Of a DNA stretch of 64,000 nt, positions 18,086 to 28,060 are shown one piece after another (position 1 is the stretch's first letter; each line of letters starts with the position of its first letter). Source of the stretch: Clostridia bacterium (GTDB lineage Bacteria > Bacillota > Clostridia > Lachnospirales > Lachnospiraceae); NCBI GenBank assembly GCA_009929615.1, contig SAAB01000007.1:1-64000 (forward strand), given 5' to 3'. Under the pieces are notes generated by a model, which was not told the DNA's origin, did no database searches, and worked only from the letters and a program-made list of their open reading frames with translations. The position numbers were made by a program, and so were the translations under genes.

Positions 18086-19360
18086 ATGAGTGTACAAGTA
18101 GAAAAGTTAGAAAACAATACAGCAAAACTGACAATTGAAGTTGCTGCTGAAGAATTTATCGCTGCTACAGCGAAGGCTTATAATAAAAACAAAAATCAGA
18201 TTTCTGTACAGGGCTTCAGAAAAGGTAAAGCACCTCAGGCTATGATTGAAAAATTATATGGTGCATCCATCTTTTATGAAGATGCAGCTAACGATTTGAT
18301 TCCAGGTGCTTATGAAGCAGCTGCAAAAGAATCCGGTTTAGACATTACATCTTATCCATCTATTGATGTTGTTCAGATTGAAAAAGGAAAACCTTTTATC
18401 TTCACAGCAGAAGTAGCTTTAAGACCGGAAGTTGAACTGGGCGAGTACAAAGGTGTTGAAATTGAAAAAGTAAACACTGAAGTTACAGATGAAGATATGG
18501 ATAAAGAAATCGAATCCGTTCGTAAACAGAATTCCAGAGAAATCACTGTTGAACGTCCTGCTAAAGATGGCGACACAGTTATGATTGATTATGCTGGTTC
18601 TGTAGATGGCGAATTATTTGATGGCGGTTCCGCAGAAGGTCAGGCGCTTGTGTTAGGTTCTAATACATTTATCCCTGGATTCGAAGAACAGTTAGTTGGT
18701 GTGGCAGCAGGTGCTGATGTCGATGTTAACGTAACTTTCCCAGAAGAATACCATGCACCAGAATTAGCTGGTAAAGCGGCTGTATTCAAAGTAAAAGTAA
18801 ATGAAGTTAAAGAAACAGAACTTCCGGAAGTAGATGATGAATTTGCACAGGATATTTCTGATTTTGAAACATTAGCAGAATATAAAGAAGATTTAAAGAA
18901 ACGCCTTACAGAACGTAAAGAGCAGGAAGCTAAAGCTGAAAAACAGCAGAAGGTTATGGATGTTGTTGTTGGTAATGCCAAAATGGATATTCCGGATGCT
19001 ATGGTTCGTAAGAGCACAGATGAAATGATGAATGAATATGCGCAGCAGCTTTCTTCTCAGGGTCTGAGCATGGATATTTATTTCCAGTACACAGGAATGA
19101 CTCCAGAACAGCTTGCTGAACAGATGAAACCACAGGCAATTGCAAACATTAAGAATCGTCTTGTTCTTGATGCTATTGCAGCTGCTGAGAATATCGAAAT
19201 TACAGATGAAGACGTTGAGGCTGAAATTCAGAGTCTTGCAGAAACATGGAAGATGGAAGCAGATAAAGTCAGAAGCTACATGGATGTAGATACAATGAAG
19301 AAAGAAATGTCCGCTCAGAAAGCTCTTGAGATGGTTACTGACGCTGCAGTTGAAAAATAA
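18086..19360 (+). CDS. tig: Trigger factor (ribosome-associated chaperone)
   Basis: A 424-residue peptidyl-prolyl isomerase and chaperone that meets nascent chains at the ribosome exit. The ribosome-binding domain (about 1-110) contains the GFRKGKAP signature; the FKBP-like domain follows (about 150-235, DGDTVMIDYAGSVDGE); the long helical C-terminal arms come last. The ATG at 18086 follows an AAGGAGG ribosome site and gives the usual start MSVQVEKLE. It is the first gene of the conserved Clostridia block tig-clpP-clpX-lon-engB. Confidence 0.96.
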   Translation: MSVQVEKLENNTAKLTIEVAAEEFIAATAKAYNKNKNQISVQGFRKGKAPQAMIEKLYGASIFYEDAANDLIPGAYEAAAKESGLDITSYPSIDVVQIEKGKPFIFTAEVALRPEVELGEYKGVEIEKVNTEVTDEDMDKEIESVRKQNSREITVERPAKDGDTVMIDYAGSVDGELFDGGSAEGQALVLGSNTFIPGFEEQLVGVAAGADVDVNVTFPEEYHAPELAGKAAVFKVKVNEVKETELPEVDDEFAQDISDFETLAEYKEDLKKRLTERKEQEAKAEKQQKVMDVVVGNAKMDIPDAMVRKSTDEMMNEYAQQLSSQGLSMDIYFQYTGMTPEQLAEQMKPQAIANIKNRLVLDAIAAAENIEITDEDVEAEIQSLAETWKMEADKVRSYMDVDTMKKEMSAQKALEMVTDAAVEK

Positions 19361-19390
19361 TCAGCCTGATTTAAACAGGAGGAATGAAAT

Positions 19391-19972
19391 TTGAGTTTAG
19401 TACCTTATGTCATTGAACAGACAAGCAGAGGAGAACGGTCCTACGATATTTTTTCACGTCTTTTAAAAGACAGAATTATATTTCTTGGTGAAGAAGTAAC
19501 GGACGTTTCTGCGAATCTGATAGTATCCCAGTTGTTATTCCTTGAATCCGAGGATCCGGGAAAAGATATCAACCTTTACATTAACAGCCCGGGTGGTTCT
19601 GTTACTGCCGGAATGGCTATTTACGATACAATGCGTTACATTAAATGCGATGTATCAACGATTTGTATGGGTATGGCTGCCAGCATGGGAGCGTTCCTTC
19701 TTGCCGGCGGAACAAAAGGAAAGCGTATGGCACTTCCTAATTCTACAATTATGATTCACCAGCCTGCTGGTGGTGCTCAGGGTCAGGCTACAGAGATTAA
19801 GATTGTAGCAGAACAGATTCTCAAAACGAAAAGACGTTTAAATGAGATGCTGGCCGAGAATACAGGAAAGCCTTTGGAAATTATTGAACAGGATACAGAA
19901 CGTGATAATTATATGACAGCCGAAGAAGCCATGGCTTATGGTTTGGTTGATAAAGTAATTACCAGCAGATAG
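19391..19972 (+). CDS. clpP: ATP-dependent Clp protease proteolytic subunit
   Basis: A 193-residue serine protease that forms the double-heptamer chamber used by ClpX. The catalytic triad is Ser98 ([10 protein letters not shown]), His123 (IMIHQPAGG) and Asp172 ([11 protein letters not shown]). The start is TTG at 19391, placed eight bases after AGGAGG; the nearby ATG at 19384 is out of frame. It lies 30 bases after tig and just upstream of clpX. Confidence 0.97.
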   Translation: MSLVPYVIEQTSRGERSYDIFSRLLKDRIIFLGEEVTDVSANLIVSQLLFLESEDPGKDINLYINSPGGSVTAGMAIYDTMRYIKCDVSTICMGMAASMGAFLLAGGTKGKRMALPNSTIMIHQPAGGAQGQATEIKIVAEQILKTKRRLNEMLAENTGKPLEIIEQDTERDNYMTAEEAMAYGLVDKVITSR

Positions 19973-20001
19973 TATGTATAGAAAGGGCGGAGGTGTCATT
20001 T

Positions 20002-21300
20002 ATGGCAGGACGCGTGGAAGATAAAAAAGTTCCAAGATGCTCTTTTTGCAATAAGACCCAGGAGCAGGTCAGAAAATTGATTGCAGGTCCGGGTGCTTTT
20101 ATCTGTGATGAATGTATCGGGATTTGTTCAGAAATCATTGCTGAGGAATTTGAAGAGGAAGAAGATATCTCAGAAGGCATTCGTTTAATGAAGCCGGTAG
20201 AGATTAAAGCTTTTCTCGATGACTATATTATTGGACAGGATGATGCTAAGAAAACTCTGGCTGTAGCCGTTTATAATCATTATAAACGAATTATGGCAGA
20301 TAAGGAATCTGATGTGGAGCTTCAGAAGAGTAATGTTCTTCTGATGGGACCAACCGGTTCCGGTAAGACTCTGTTGGCACAGACGATGGCGAAGATGCTT
20401 AATGTACCTTTTGCGATTGCTGATGCGACTGCATTGACAGAGGCTGGGTACGTAGGGGAGGATGTTGAAAATATTCTTCTGAAACTGCTGCAGGCTTCTG
20501 ATTTTGATGTGGAGCGAGCAGAGTATGGCATTATTTATGTCGATGAGATTGACAAAATCACAAGAAAATCCGAAAATGTTTCAATTACCCGTGACGTTTC
20601 CGGTGAGGGTGTTCAGCAGGCGCTGCTGAAGATTCTCGAGGGTACCGTTGCTTCTGTGCCGCCTCAGGGTGGACGTAAGCATCCTCATCAGGAATTTATA
20701 CAGATTGATACAACAAATATTTTGTTTATCTGTGGTGGAGCCTTTGACGGTTTGGAGAAGATTATCGAATCCAGAATCGGTCAGAAAGGCATTGGCTTTA
20801 ATTCAGAGCTGCGCCAGAATGAAGATGAAAAGAATATTGGTGATTTGTTCCGTCAGACTTTGCCTGAGGACCTCATCAAATTTGGTCTTATTCCTGAGTT
20901 TGTTGGCCGTGTGCCGGTATGTGTAGCCCTGGATTTGCTGGATGAAGATGCGCTTGTGCAGATTTTAACCCAGCCAAAGAGTGCGTTGATCAAGCAGTAT
21001 CAGAGATTGCTTGAACTGGATGGCGTTCGATTGAATTTTGAACCGGATGCTATTCGAGAGGTTGCACATCGTGCCTTTGAACAGAAGACAGGAGCACGTG
21101 GCCTGCGTGCCATTATTGAAGATACAATGAAAGAAATCATGTATCAGCTGCCTTCAGAAGAGTTAGTGGATTCTTGTACCGTTACCAAAGAGGTTGTGGA
21201 TGGACGGGGAGAACCTATGCTGACTTATGGAGAGAAAACCCCTGTTAAACGGGTTACAGGTAAAAAAGCAGCGCCGAAGAGCAGCGGTGAAATTGCTTAA
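20002..21300 (+). CDS. clpX: ATP-dependent Clp protease ATP-binding subunit ClpX
   Basis: A 432-residue AAA+ unfoldase that feeds tagged proteins into ClpP. The N-terminal zinc-binding domain has Cys13, Cys16, Cys35 and Cys38; Walker A is GPTGSGKT (116-123); Walker B is the IIYVDEIDK segment; the ClpP-docking IGF-type loop is present as IGFNSE. The ATG at 20002 is preferred over the GTG at 19993 because the GGAGGTG ribosome site overlaps that GTG. It is co-transcribed with clpP. Confidence 0.96.
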   Translation: MAGRVEDKKVPRCSFCNKTQEQVRKLIAGPGAFICDECIGICSEIIAEEFEEEEDISEGIRLMKPVEIKAFLDDYIIGQDDAKKTLAVAVYNHYKRIMADKESDVELQKSNVLLMGPTGSGKTLLAQTMAKMLNVPFAIADATALTEAGYVGEDVENILLKLLQASDFDVERAEYGIIYVDEIDKITRKSENVSITRDVSGEGVQQALLKILEGTVASVPPQGGRKHPHQEFIQIDTTNILFICGGAFDGLEKIIESRIGQKGIGFNSELRQNEDEKNIGDLFRQTLPEDLIKFGLIPEFVGRVPVCVALDLLDEDALVQILTQPKSALIKQYQRLLELDGVRLNFEPDAIREVAHRAFEQKTGARGLRAIIEDTMKEIMYQLPSEELVDSCTVTKEVVDGRGEPMLTYGEKTPVKRVTGKKAAPKSSGEIA

Positions 21301-21318
21301 AAGTGGAAAGTTAATGAA

Positions 21319-21343
21319 GGGCTGTGCCATCGTGGTACAGCCC
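21319..21343 (+). terminator. Hairpin between clpX and lon
   Basis: GGGCTGTGCCA (21319-21329) pairs with TGGTACAGCCC (21333-21343) with one G-U pair. Only a weak T-rich tract (TATTAGTT) follows, so it may be a partial terminator that lowers lon expression or an mRNA processing/stability hairpin, not a full stop. Confidence 0.55.
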
Positions 21344-21374
21344 TATTAGTTCATTATAGAAAGTGGTGCTAAGG

Positions 21375-23711
21375 ATGAATGATATATGTTTAGAATTACC
21401 GGTTATAGCTTTACGAGGATTGACAATACTTCCAAATATGATTGTTCATTTTGAAGTGAGCCGGAAAAAATCTAAAATGGCCATTGAGGCCGCGATGTTA
21501 AAGGATCAGAATATTTTACTTCTGACCCAGAAAGATATTGAGATGGAAGAGCCTGGGGCACAGGACCTCTATGAATTTGGAACAGTTGCAAAGATCAAGC
21601 AGATTGTAAAACTTCCAAAGGATTCTCTCAGAGTTATGGTTGAGGGAACCTATAGAGCCCATTTGGATAACTTGATTATGACAGAACCGATGCTGAAAGC
21701 AGAAGTTCATGTTTACGATAAAACCATCTGTGAAATTGATGATTTGCAGAAAGCAGGGTATGTCCGTTATCTTCATGAACTTTTACAGAACTATGCTGCC
21801 CAGAATCCAAATTTCAGTGCAGAACTGGTACGCCAGCTTCTGGAAGAGGAAGATATATTAAGACTGGTCGATCAGCTGTGTACAAATCTGCCAATGGAAT
21901 ATAAGGAACGCCAGAAATGTCTGGAAGCCATAGATTTGCAGATTCGATTTGAAGTGCTGGCTGACTTTATGAATAAAGAAATTGAGATGATTCAGATCAC
22001 CCGGGAAATCCAGGAAAAGGTTAAAGAACGGGTGGATAAGAATCAGCGAGAGTATATCCTTCGGGAACAATTAAAAGTCATTAAAGAGGAACTCGGTGAG
22101 GATAATACTCAGACAGATGCGGACCAGTTCGAGGCTCAGCTTCAGGAATTGAATGCCGGTGAAGAGGTTAAAGAAAAAATCCAGAAAGAGATTGACCGTT
22201 TCCGTTCTTCTGCCAGCATGGCATCGGAAAATGGCGTGATACGTGGATATGTAGAGACGTTATTATCCATGCCTTGGGATAACCGGGATGAAGAGAATAT
22301 AAGCTTGAAAGAGGCTGAAAAGGTCCTTCAGGAGGACCACTATGGTCTTGATAAAGTCAAAGAACGTATACTGGAGTATTTATCTGTCCGGCTGCTGACA
22401 GGCAAAGGTGAAAGTCCGATACTCTGTCTTGTGGGCCCTCCGGGAACCGGTAAAAGTTCTATTGCCCGTTCTGTGGCCAGAGCTTTGGATAAAAAGTATG
22501 TTCGTATCAGCCTGGGCGGTGTCCGGGATGAAGCAGAAATTCGTGGACATAGAAAGACTTATGTTGGAGCTATGCCGGGACGAGTTGCGGCCGGACTTAA
22601 AAATGCCGGGGTAAAGAATCCGGTGATGTTATTAGATGAGGTTGATAAAGCCAGCAATGACTATAAGGGGGATGTTTTTTCTGCCCTTTTGGAAGTTCTG
22701 GATTCAGAACAGAACTCAAAATTTAGAGATAATTATATTGAACTGCCGGTAGATTTGTCCGAAGTATTGTTTATTGCCACAGCCAATACATTATCGACCA
22801 TTCCAAGACCGCTCCTTGATCGTATGGAAGTTATTGAGGTTAACAGCTACACTGAAAATGAAAAAATGCATATTGCAAAGGAACACCTGATTCCAAAACA
22901 GATTAAGATTCATGGGTTAAAGAAAAGCCAGATGTCTATGACAGATAAAGCTTTGGAAAAGATTATTATGCATTATACCCAGGAGGCTGGTGTTCGAAAT
23001 CTGGAACGCCGGATTGGCGATATCTGCCGTAAAGCAGCCAGAGAAATTGTTGAAGAAGATAAAAAGACTATAAAAATAGGCATAAAAACAGTCGAAAAAT
23101 ATCTTGGAAAAGAGAGATACAGCTTCGACGAAGCAAATCGCCGGGATGAAGTGGGCATTGTCCGGGGTCTGGCGTGGACCAGCGTAGGCGGCGTCACCTT
23201 GTCTGTAGAGGTCAATGTTCTTCCGGGTAAGGGCAAATTTGAATTAACCGGGCAACTGGGAGATGTTATGAAAGAATCGGCCCGGGCGGGTATCAGTTTT
23301 ATTCGCTCTATGAGCAGTGCTTATCACATTCAGCCGGATTTCTTTGATACACATGATATTCATATTCATATACCTGAGGGCGCTGTACCTAAGGATGGTC
23401 CTTCAGCGGGAACGACGATGGCAACTGCTATGATTTCCGCGATTACGGGAATTAAAGTAAAGGCCAGCGTTGCTATGACTGGAGAGATTACACTTCGGGG
23501 ACGGGTGCTTCCTATTGGTGGATTAAAAGAAAAGATTCTTGCAGCAAAGGTAGCAAAGATAAAAACAGTCGTTGTTCCGGCAAAAAATCTCAAGGATGTA
23601 GAAGAACTGGATGCAGAAATCTGCGAGGGTATGGAAATTGTATATGCAGAAACAATGAAAGATGTGTTGGAAACAGCACTGATTCGTATGCCTGAAACGG
23701 AGAAGGAGTAA
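21375..23711 (+). CDS. lon: ATP-dependent protease Lon
   Basis: A 778-residue AAA+ serine protease for damaged and regulatory proteins. The LAN domain comes first (about 1-200, [14 protein letters not shown]), then a coiled-coil region, then the ATPase with Walker A GPPGTGKS, then the protease domain with the Ser-Lys dyad in DGPSAGTTM and [10 protein letters not shown]. The start is uncertain: ATG at 21375 gives the canonical N-terminus but has a weak ribosome site; GTG codons at 21363 and 21366 are alternatives. It is two bases upstream of engB. Confidence 0.95.
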   Translation: MNDICLELPVIALRGLTILPNMIVHFEVSRKKSKMAIEAAMLKDQNILLLTQKDIEMEEPGAQDLYEFGTVAKIKQIVKLPKDSLRVMVEGTYRAHLDNLIMTEPMLKAEVHVYDKTICEIDDLQKAGYVRYLHELLQNYAAQNPNFSAELVRQLLEEEDILRLVDQLCTNLPMEYKERQKCLEAIDLQIRFEVLADFMNKEIEMIQITREIQEKVKERVDKNQREYILREQLKVIKEELGEDNTQTDADQFEAQLQELNAGEEVKEKIQKEIDRFRSSASMASENGVIRGYVETLLSMPWDNRDEENISLKEAEKVLQEDHYGLDKVKERILEYLSVRLLTGKGESPILCLVGPPGTGKSSIARSVARALDKKYVRISLGGVRDEAEIRGHRKTYVGAMPGRVAAGLKNAGVKNPVMLLDEVDKASNDYKGDVFSALLEVLDSEQNSKFRDNYIELPVDLSEVLFIATANTLSTIPRPLLDRMEVIEVNSYTENEKMHIAKEHLIPKQIKIHGLKKSQMSMTDKALEKIIMHYTQEAGVRNLERRIGDICRKAAREIVEEDKKTIKIGIKTVEKYLGKERYSFDEANRRDEVGIVRGLAWTSVGGVTLSVEVNVLPGKGKFELTGQLGDVMKESARAGISFIRSMSSAYHIQPDFFDTHDIHIHIPEGAVPKDGPSAGTTMATAMISAITGIKVKASVAMTGEITLRGRVLPIGGLKEKILAAKVAKIKTVVVPAKNLKDVEELDAEICEGMEIVYAETMKDVLETALIRMPETEKE

Positions 23712-23713
23712 AC

Positions 23714-24313
23714 ATGCACGTTATTAAAAATGTAAACCTTGAAACAGTTTGCGGGATTACAAGTAAATTACCGGAGAATAAACTTCCGGAAGTAGCTTTT
23801 GCAGGCAAGTCCAATGTTGGGAAGTCTTCATTAATCAATGCATTGATGAACCGCAAGTCCTATGCAAGAACATCGGGGCAGCCGGGAAAAACCCAGACTA
23901 TTAATTTTTATAATATTAATGAGGAAATCTATTTTGTGGATTTACCAGGATATGGTTATGCTAAAGTATCTGAGGCTATCAAAGAAAAATGGGGTAAAAT
24001 GATTGAAAATTATTTGCATTCATCGATGCAGCTGCGATTGGTTTTCCTTCTCATTGATATTCGTCATGATCCTTCAGAAAATGATAAGCATATGTACCGC
24101 TGGATTGTGGAGCAGGGATTTAATCCGGTTATTATCGCAACAAAGTCTGACAAAATAAACCGGAGCCAGATTCAGAAGCATTTGAATATGATAAGAACTG
24201 TTCTCAGAGTTACAGAGGGAACACCGGTTGTTCCTTTTTCGGCCTTGAGTAAGCAGGGACGGGATGAAATCTGGGAGTTAATTGAGCAATTTGCACTAAA
24301 TATTGAAATTTAA
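23714..24313 (+). CDS. engB: Ribosome biogenesis GTPase EngB (YsxC/YihA)
   Basis: A 199-residue TRAFAC GTPase needed for 50S subunit assembly. G1 is [10 protein letters not shown]3 is DLPGYGYA and G4 is TKSDK. Length and the lon neighbour match the standard Clostridia arrangement. A GGAG ribosome site inside the end of lon precedes the ATG, so translation is probably coupled. Confidence 0.95.
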   Translation: MHVIKNVNLETVCGITSKLPENKLPEVAFAGKSNVGKSSLINALMNRKSYARTSGQPGKTQTINFYNINEEIYFVDLPGYGYAKVSEAIKEKWGKMIENYLHSSMQLRLVFLLIDIRHDPSENDKHMYRWIVEQGFNPVIIATKSDKINRSQIQKHLNMIRTVLRVTEGTPVVPFSALSKQGRDEIWELIEQFALNIEI

Positions 24314-24334
24314 TAAAAAATTTATAGCAATTAT

Positions 24335-24373
24335 CCCTCATTTCGTATATTATATTAGTATATGAAATGGGGG
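24335..24373 (+). promoter_or_regulatory. Long inverted repeat covering the ribosome site of the beta-CASP gene
   Basis: CCCTCATTTCGTATA (24335-24349) is complementary to TATATGAAATGGGGG (24359-24373) over 15 bp with two G-U pairs and a 9-base loop. The right arm contains the GGGGG ribosome site for the ATG at 24380. As RNA it would hide the ribosome site; as DNA it could be an operator. No T-run follows, so it is not a terminator. Confidence 0.6.
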
Positions 24374-24379
24374 ATTGTT

Positions 24380-25981
24380 ATGCGTTTGACATTTTCAGGG
24401 GCTGCTCATGAAGTGACAGGAAGCTGTCATTATCTGGAGGCCTGCGGACGGAAGATTTTTATTGACTATGGAATGGAGCAGGGGGAAGATTTCTTTGAGA
24501 ATCAGCCTGTATCGGCAGCAGCATCAGACATTGATTATGTGTTTTTAACTCATGCCCACATTGATCATTCTGGCTTACTGCCGTTGTTATATGCGGAAGG
24601 GTTTCAGGGACAGGTGTTTACAACGGATGCAACGAAACAGCTCTGTGAGATTATGCTCCGTGACAGTGCCCATATTCAGGAATTTGAAGCGGAATGGAAG
24701 AATCGTAAAGGGCGAAGAGCCGGAAGAACAGAAGTTATTCCATTGTATACGATGAATGATGCAGTAGGGGTTTTGGAACATTTTGTGGGCTGTGATTATA
24801 ATCAGATTATTAATATATGCCCGGGAATAAAAATTCGATTTACAGATGTCGGACATTTACTGGGTTCGGCATGTATAGAAATATGGATTTTAGAGAATGG
24901 CACTCAGAAGAAGATTGTGTTTTCCGGAGATGTAGGTAATACGGACCAGCCATTGATTAAGGATCCGTCCTGTGTGGACCAGGCAGATTATGTTGTTATT
25001 GAATCCACTTACGGAGACCGCTCTCATGGGCAGACACGTCCCGATTACGTAAAGGAACTCAGCCGGATTATCCAGGAGACTTTTGACCGGGGAGGGAATG
25101 TGGTTATTCCATCCTTTGCAGTTGGACGAACTCAGGAGATGCTCTATTTTATTCGTCAGATTAAAGCAGAAAATCGGGTTCAGGGACATGGGGAATTTGA
25201 AGTCTATGTAGATAGTCCACTGGCTATTGAGGCAACGACGATTTTTAATCAGAACATTTATGACTGTTTTGATGAAGAGGCGATGGAACTGGTTAAGCAG
25301 GGGATTAATCCCATTACTTTTCCGGGTTTAAAAACATCAGTTACCAGCGATGAATCTAAAGCGATAAATTTTGAAGCGAAACCGAAAGTTATTATTTCGG
25401 CATCTGGTATGTGTGAAGCAGGACGTATTCGTCACCATTTGAAACATAATTTATGGAGACCTGAATCTACAGTTCTTTTTGTTGGATATCAGGGTCATGG
25501 GACACTGGGACGGGTATTAATTGAGGGAGCCGAGGAAGTGAAGCTTTTTGGTGAAACGATTGAGGTTCATGCCCATATAGAACAGCTGGCGGGTATCAGT
25601 GGCCATGCAGATAAAAATGGTCTGATTCATTGGCTGCAAGGGTTTAAAAACAAGCCGGAGAAAGTCTTTATTGTGCACGGTGAGGCGGCTGTATGCGATA
25701 GCTTTGCAGAATGCCTGAAGAGTGAGTATGGTTATGATACAGTGGCACCTTACAGTGGAGCTAGTTTTGATCTGATGAATAACCGCTGTGTTGTTGATGC
25801 AGCACCGATGCGTATATCCAAGAAAGCAGCGGCTAAAAAGGCATCTTCCGTATTTGACAGGCTTGTTGCTGCCGGACGGAGGCTTATGCATGTTATCAAT
25901 CAGAATGAGCAGGGTGCGAATAAGGATTTAGCAAAATTTGCAGATCAAATTAATAATCTCTGCGATAAATGGGATAGATAA
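24380..25981 (+). CDS. MBL-fold beta-CASP RNase-like protein
   Basis: A 533-residue metallo-beta-lactamase fold hydrolase with a beta-CASP and an RNA-specificity motif. The metal motif is LTHAHIDHSG; further ligands occur in DVGHLLGSA and VFSGDVG; the beta-CASP part contains SFAVGRTQEML and the RMMBL region contains SASGMCEAGR and GISGHAD. Members process or degrade RNA (YSH1/CPSF73-like). The ATG at 24380 is chosen over the one at 24362 because GGGGG sits seven bases before it and nothing precedes the other. An unfamiliar C-terminal extension of about 70 residues (KKAAAKKASSVFDRL onward) may be regulatory. Confidence 0.87.
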   Translation: MRLTFSGAAHEVTGSCHYLEACGRKIFIDYGMEQGEDFFENQPVSAAASDIDYVFLTHAHIDHSGLLPLLYAEGFQGQVFTTDATKQLCEIMLRDSAHIQEFEAEWKNRKGRRAGRTEVIPLYTMNDAVGVLEHFVGCDYNQIINICPGIKIRFTDVGHLLGSACIEIWILENGTQKKIVFSGDVGNTDQPLIKDPSCVDQADYVVIESTYGDRSHGQTRPDYVKELSRIIQETFDRGGNVVIPSFAVGRTQEMLYFIRQIKAENRVQGHGEFEVYVDSPLAIEATTIFNQNIYDCFDEEAMELVKQGINPITFPGLKTSVTSDESKAINFEAKPKVIISASGMCEAGRIRHHLKHNLWRPESTVLFVGYQGHGTLGRVLIEGAEEVKLFGETIEVHAHIEQLAGISGHADKNGLIHWLQGFKNKPEKVFIVHGEAAVCDSFAECLKSEYGYDTVAPYSGASFDLMNNRCVVDAAPMRISKKAAAKKASSVFDRLVAAGRRLMHVINQNEQGANKDLAKFADQINNLCDKWDR

Positions 25982-25997
25982 AAGAAAGGAAGATAGA

Positions 25998-27413
25998 ATG
26001 AAAAACAAAAAATGGAACAGATGGCTGTGTGCCGCATTCGTATCAACTTGTGTACTTGTGTCAATGACAGCATGTGGAAAAAAAGAAGAGACCAAAACAG
26101 AAACAAAAGCTGTAGTGGTAGAAACAAAGAGCAAAGAAACAGAGGCCCAAGAAGAACTTGAGATGCATGGTGTTATTAAAGAATACACCGGCGGCAAGAT
26201 GACGATTACAACAGAGGATAACAAAGAACTGAGCTTCACTCTGACAAATGCTACGATTGAATGTAAGAATGGTATTGTATCCGGCGATGAAGTGACGATT
26301 ATTTATACCGGAGCTATCAACGGAACAGATACAAGCAAAGCGGTTGTTATGCGAATTGTTGATAAAGGTGAGAAAGCAGAATTGAAGGAACAGAATGTTT
26401 CCGGTACCGTTGCAGCAGTTGCTATGAATACGCTGACGATTAAAGACAATGATGGAAGAACATTATCCTTTATGACAACAGGTGCAGAGGCACACTATAA
26501 AAATGGCATCCAGGCTGGAAACTGGGTTACTATTGTTTACAAAGGTGAGATTCAGGGAGATAATGCTCAGAATGTAAAGGTAATTTCTATTACAGATGAT
26601 GCACCGAATGTTGAAGAAGCAAAGAATCAGGTGACGATTAATGATGCGGATAAGACTGTGTATGCAACAACAACAGTACATGTTCGTGATAACTACTCTA
26701 CAGACGCCAACAGTTTAGGACTTTTAAATACCGGTGATGGTGTTCATGAAACCGGTGAGTCCAGTAACGGATGGGCGCGCGTGGATTATAATGGTCAGAC
26801 AGGATATGTATATGAAACTTATTTAACTACAGATGCACCGCAGCCGGAGACTCAGGCACCGGAAACCCAGGCACCGGAGACTCAGGCACCAGAACCACAG
26901 CCACAACCGGAAACTCAGCCGGCACCAGACGAACCAGTGGCTAATCCGGATACTTTTGGCGGCGAAGAACTTCAGATGACTGGTATTTTAAAAGAAGCTA
27001 CAATGCATATTATTACAATAACATCGGATGAAGATGGCCAGGATTATACGTTTAATATTTCAGATGCTGAAGTACATCTGTCGGATGGTCTTGCTGTCGG
27101 TCAGAGCCTTGTGATTAAATATCAGGGAACAGCCAGCAGTGATGCAACAACGTGTTCAGTTCTTAATGTTGATGGCAGTGCTATGAATGAGAACAATGAG
27201 GCACCATTAACAATGACCGGACGGGTTATTGCGACAAGTATGAACTGTGTAACCATTGGAACAAGTGATGGAGCAGAAGTATCTTTTGATATTGAAGATG
27301 CACAGATTAATTGTGCAGATGGTCTTCAGACAGATGATAACGTTACGATATCTTATACAGAGAATGGGGATTCGAATATCCATTATGCATTATCTGTAGA
27401 TGATGCTCAGTAA
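25998..27413 (+). CDS. Modular SH3-domain lipoprotein with four internal repeats
   Basis: A 471-residue lipoprotein. The signal peptide ends at lipobox MTAC (Cys26). It then has two related units of about 70 residues (from EMHGVIKEY and from QNVSGTVAAV), a bacterial SH3 domain (TTTVHVRDNYSTDANSLG to GYVYETYL, about 215-275), a Pro/Glu/Thr/Gln linker (PETQAPETQAPETQAP) and two more copies of the unit (LQMTGILKEA and LTMTGRVIAT). Each unit has the pattern GxI...ItI.t.dG...F.i..A......G...G..V.I.Y.G, an OB-like beta barrel resembling DUF5666-type modules. It is probably anchored at the membrane facing the wall. The ligand is unknown. Confidence 0.8.
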   Translation: MKNKKWNRWLCAAFVSTCVLVSMTACGKKEETKTETKAVVVETKSKETEAQEELEMHGVIKEYTGGKMTITTEDNKELSFTLTNATIECKNGIVSGDEVTIIYTGAINGTDTSKAVVMRIVDKGEKAELKEQNVSGTVAAVAMNTLTIKDNDGRTLSFMTTGAEAHYKNGIQAGNWVTIVYKGEIQGDNAQNVKVISITDDAPNVEEAKNQVTINDADKTVYATTTVHVRDNYSTDANSLGLLNTGDGVHETGESSNGWARVDYNGQTGYVYETYLTTDAPQPETQAPETQAPETQAPEPQPQPETQPAPDEPVANPDTFGGEELQMTGILKEATMHIITITSDEDGQDYTFNISDAEVHLSDGLAVGQSLVIKYQGTASSDATTCSVLNVDGSAMNENNEAPLTMTGRVIATSMNCVTIGTSDGAEVSFDIEDAQINCADGLQTDDNVTISYTENGDSNIHYALSVDDAQ

Positions 27414-27440
27414 TATAAATAAAAAATAAAGAATCCGATT

Positions 27441-27478
27441 AAAAAAGTCTATGTTTTGGAGAAAACATAGACTTTTTT
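27441..27478. terminator. Bidirectional terminator
   Basis: AAAAAAGTCTATGTTTT pairs with AAAACATAGACTTTTTT around GGAG. It has A- and T-runs on both sides and serves both the SH3 lipoprotein gene and the converging DUF4364 gene. Confidence 0.9.
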
Positions 27479-27487
27479 GAAAATTGT

Positions 27488-28021
27488 TTATTTCTTGCTG
27501 GTTTTTGCGAGAAGCGTTGTCATGAGATAATCGTAGATTTCCGTACTCTGCTTGTGCCAACAGTCACATACAAGTTCTGCCTGGATTTCTGTAGGAACGG
27601 CAAGACGGATATTCATTAAAGTGTCTTTTTTATCTTTTAAAGAAAGCTCCACTTCATATTCCTGATTTTTTTTAGGTGTGAAGTTTGCTGTGATTTCATT
27701 TGCCTGTCGAAGTGCAAAATGTTTGTCTTCAAGGAAGGATTTGACGTCTTCCTTGATTCCGTCGGATATTAAAGTGACAAAGGCTTCCAGGGTTTCTTCT
27801 CCGGAAGGTGTCAGATGATAGTAAGAGCTGTTATTCTGCTGAGTAGGAGAGATGAACTGGGCATCTACCAGATCTGAAATGGCAGCCTGAGTTACAAAAT
27901 AAGTAGTATATCCTTTGTCCAGTAAAAATTCACAGAGTTGAGAATTCGTCAGTGGAAATTCCGAACGGCTTAAAATATATAAAATCATTAATTTGTATAA
28001 GGTAGATGGGTCTGCATTCAT
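27488..28021 (-). CDS. DUF4364 family protein (winged-helix-like)
   Basis: A 177-residue cytoplasmic protein matching the DUF4364 family common in Clostridia. The N-terminal 75 residues look like a winged helix (KLMILYILSRSEFPLTNSQL, then FVTQAAISDLVDAQFI, then YYHLTPSGEE), similar to PadR/MarR-like regulators, followed by an alpha/beta C-terminal part. A DNA-binding role is possible but not shown. It lies 39 bases downstream of the radical SAM gene on the same strand, so they are likely co-transcribed. Confidence 0.75.
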   Translation of the reverse strand: MNADPSTLYKLMILYILSRSEFPLTNSQLCEFLLDKGYTTYFVTQAAISDLVDAQFISPTQQNNSSYYHLTPSGEETLEAFVTLISDGIKEDVKSFLEDKHFALRQANEITANFTPKKNQEYEVELSLKDKKDTLMNIRLAVPTEIQAELVCDCWHKQSTEIYDYLMTTLLAKTSKK

Positions 28022-28060
28022 AAAATATTCCTTTCTCAGTACATTAATTATGGTGGTATA

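Noticed and set aside
26820-26935. CRISPR-like or tandem repeat DNA in the SH3 lipoprotein gene
   Set aside because: The repeats encode the Pro/Glu/Thr/Gln linker of the protein and are explained by that.
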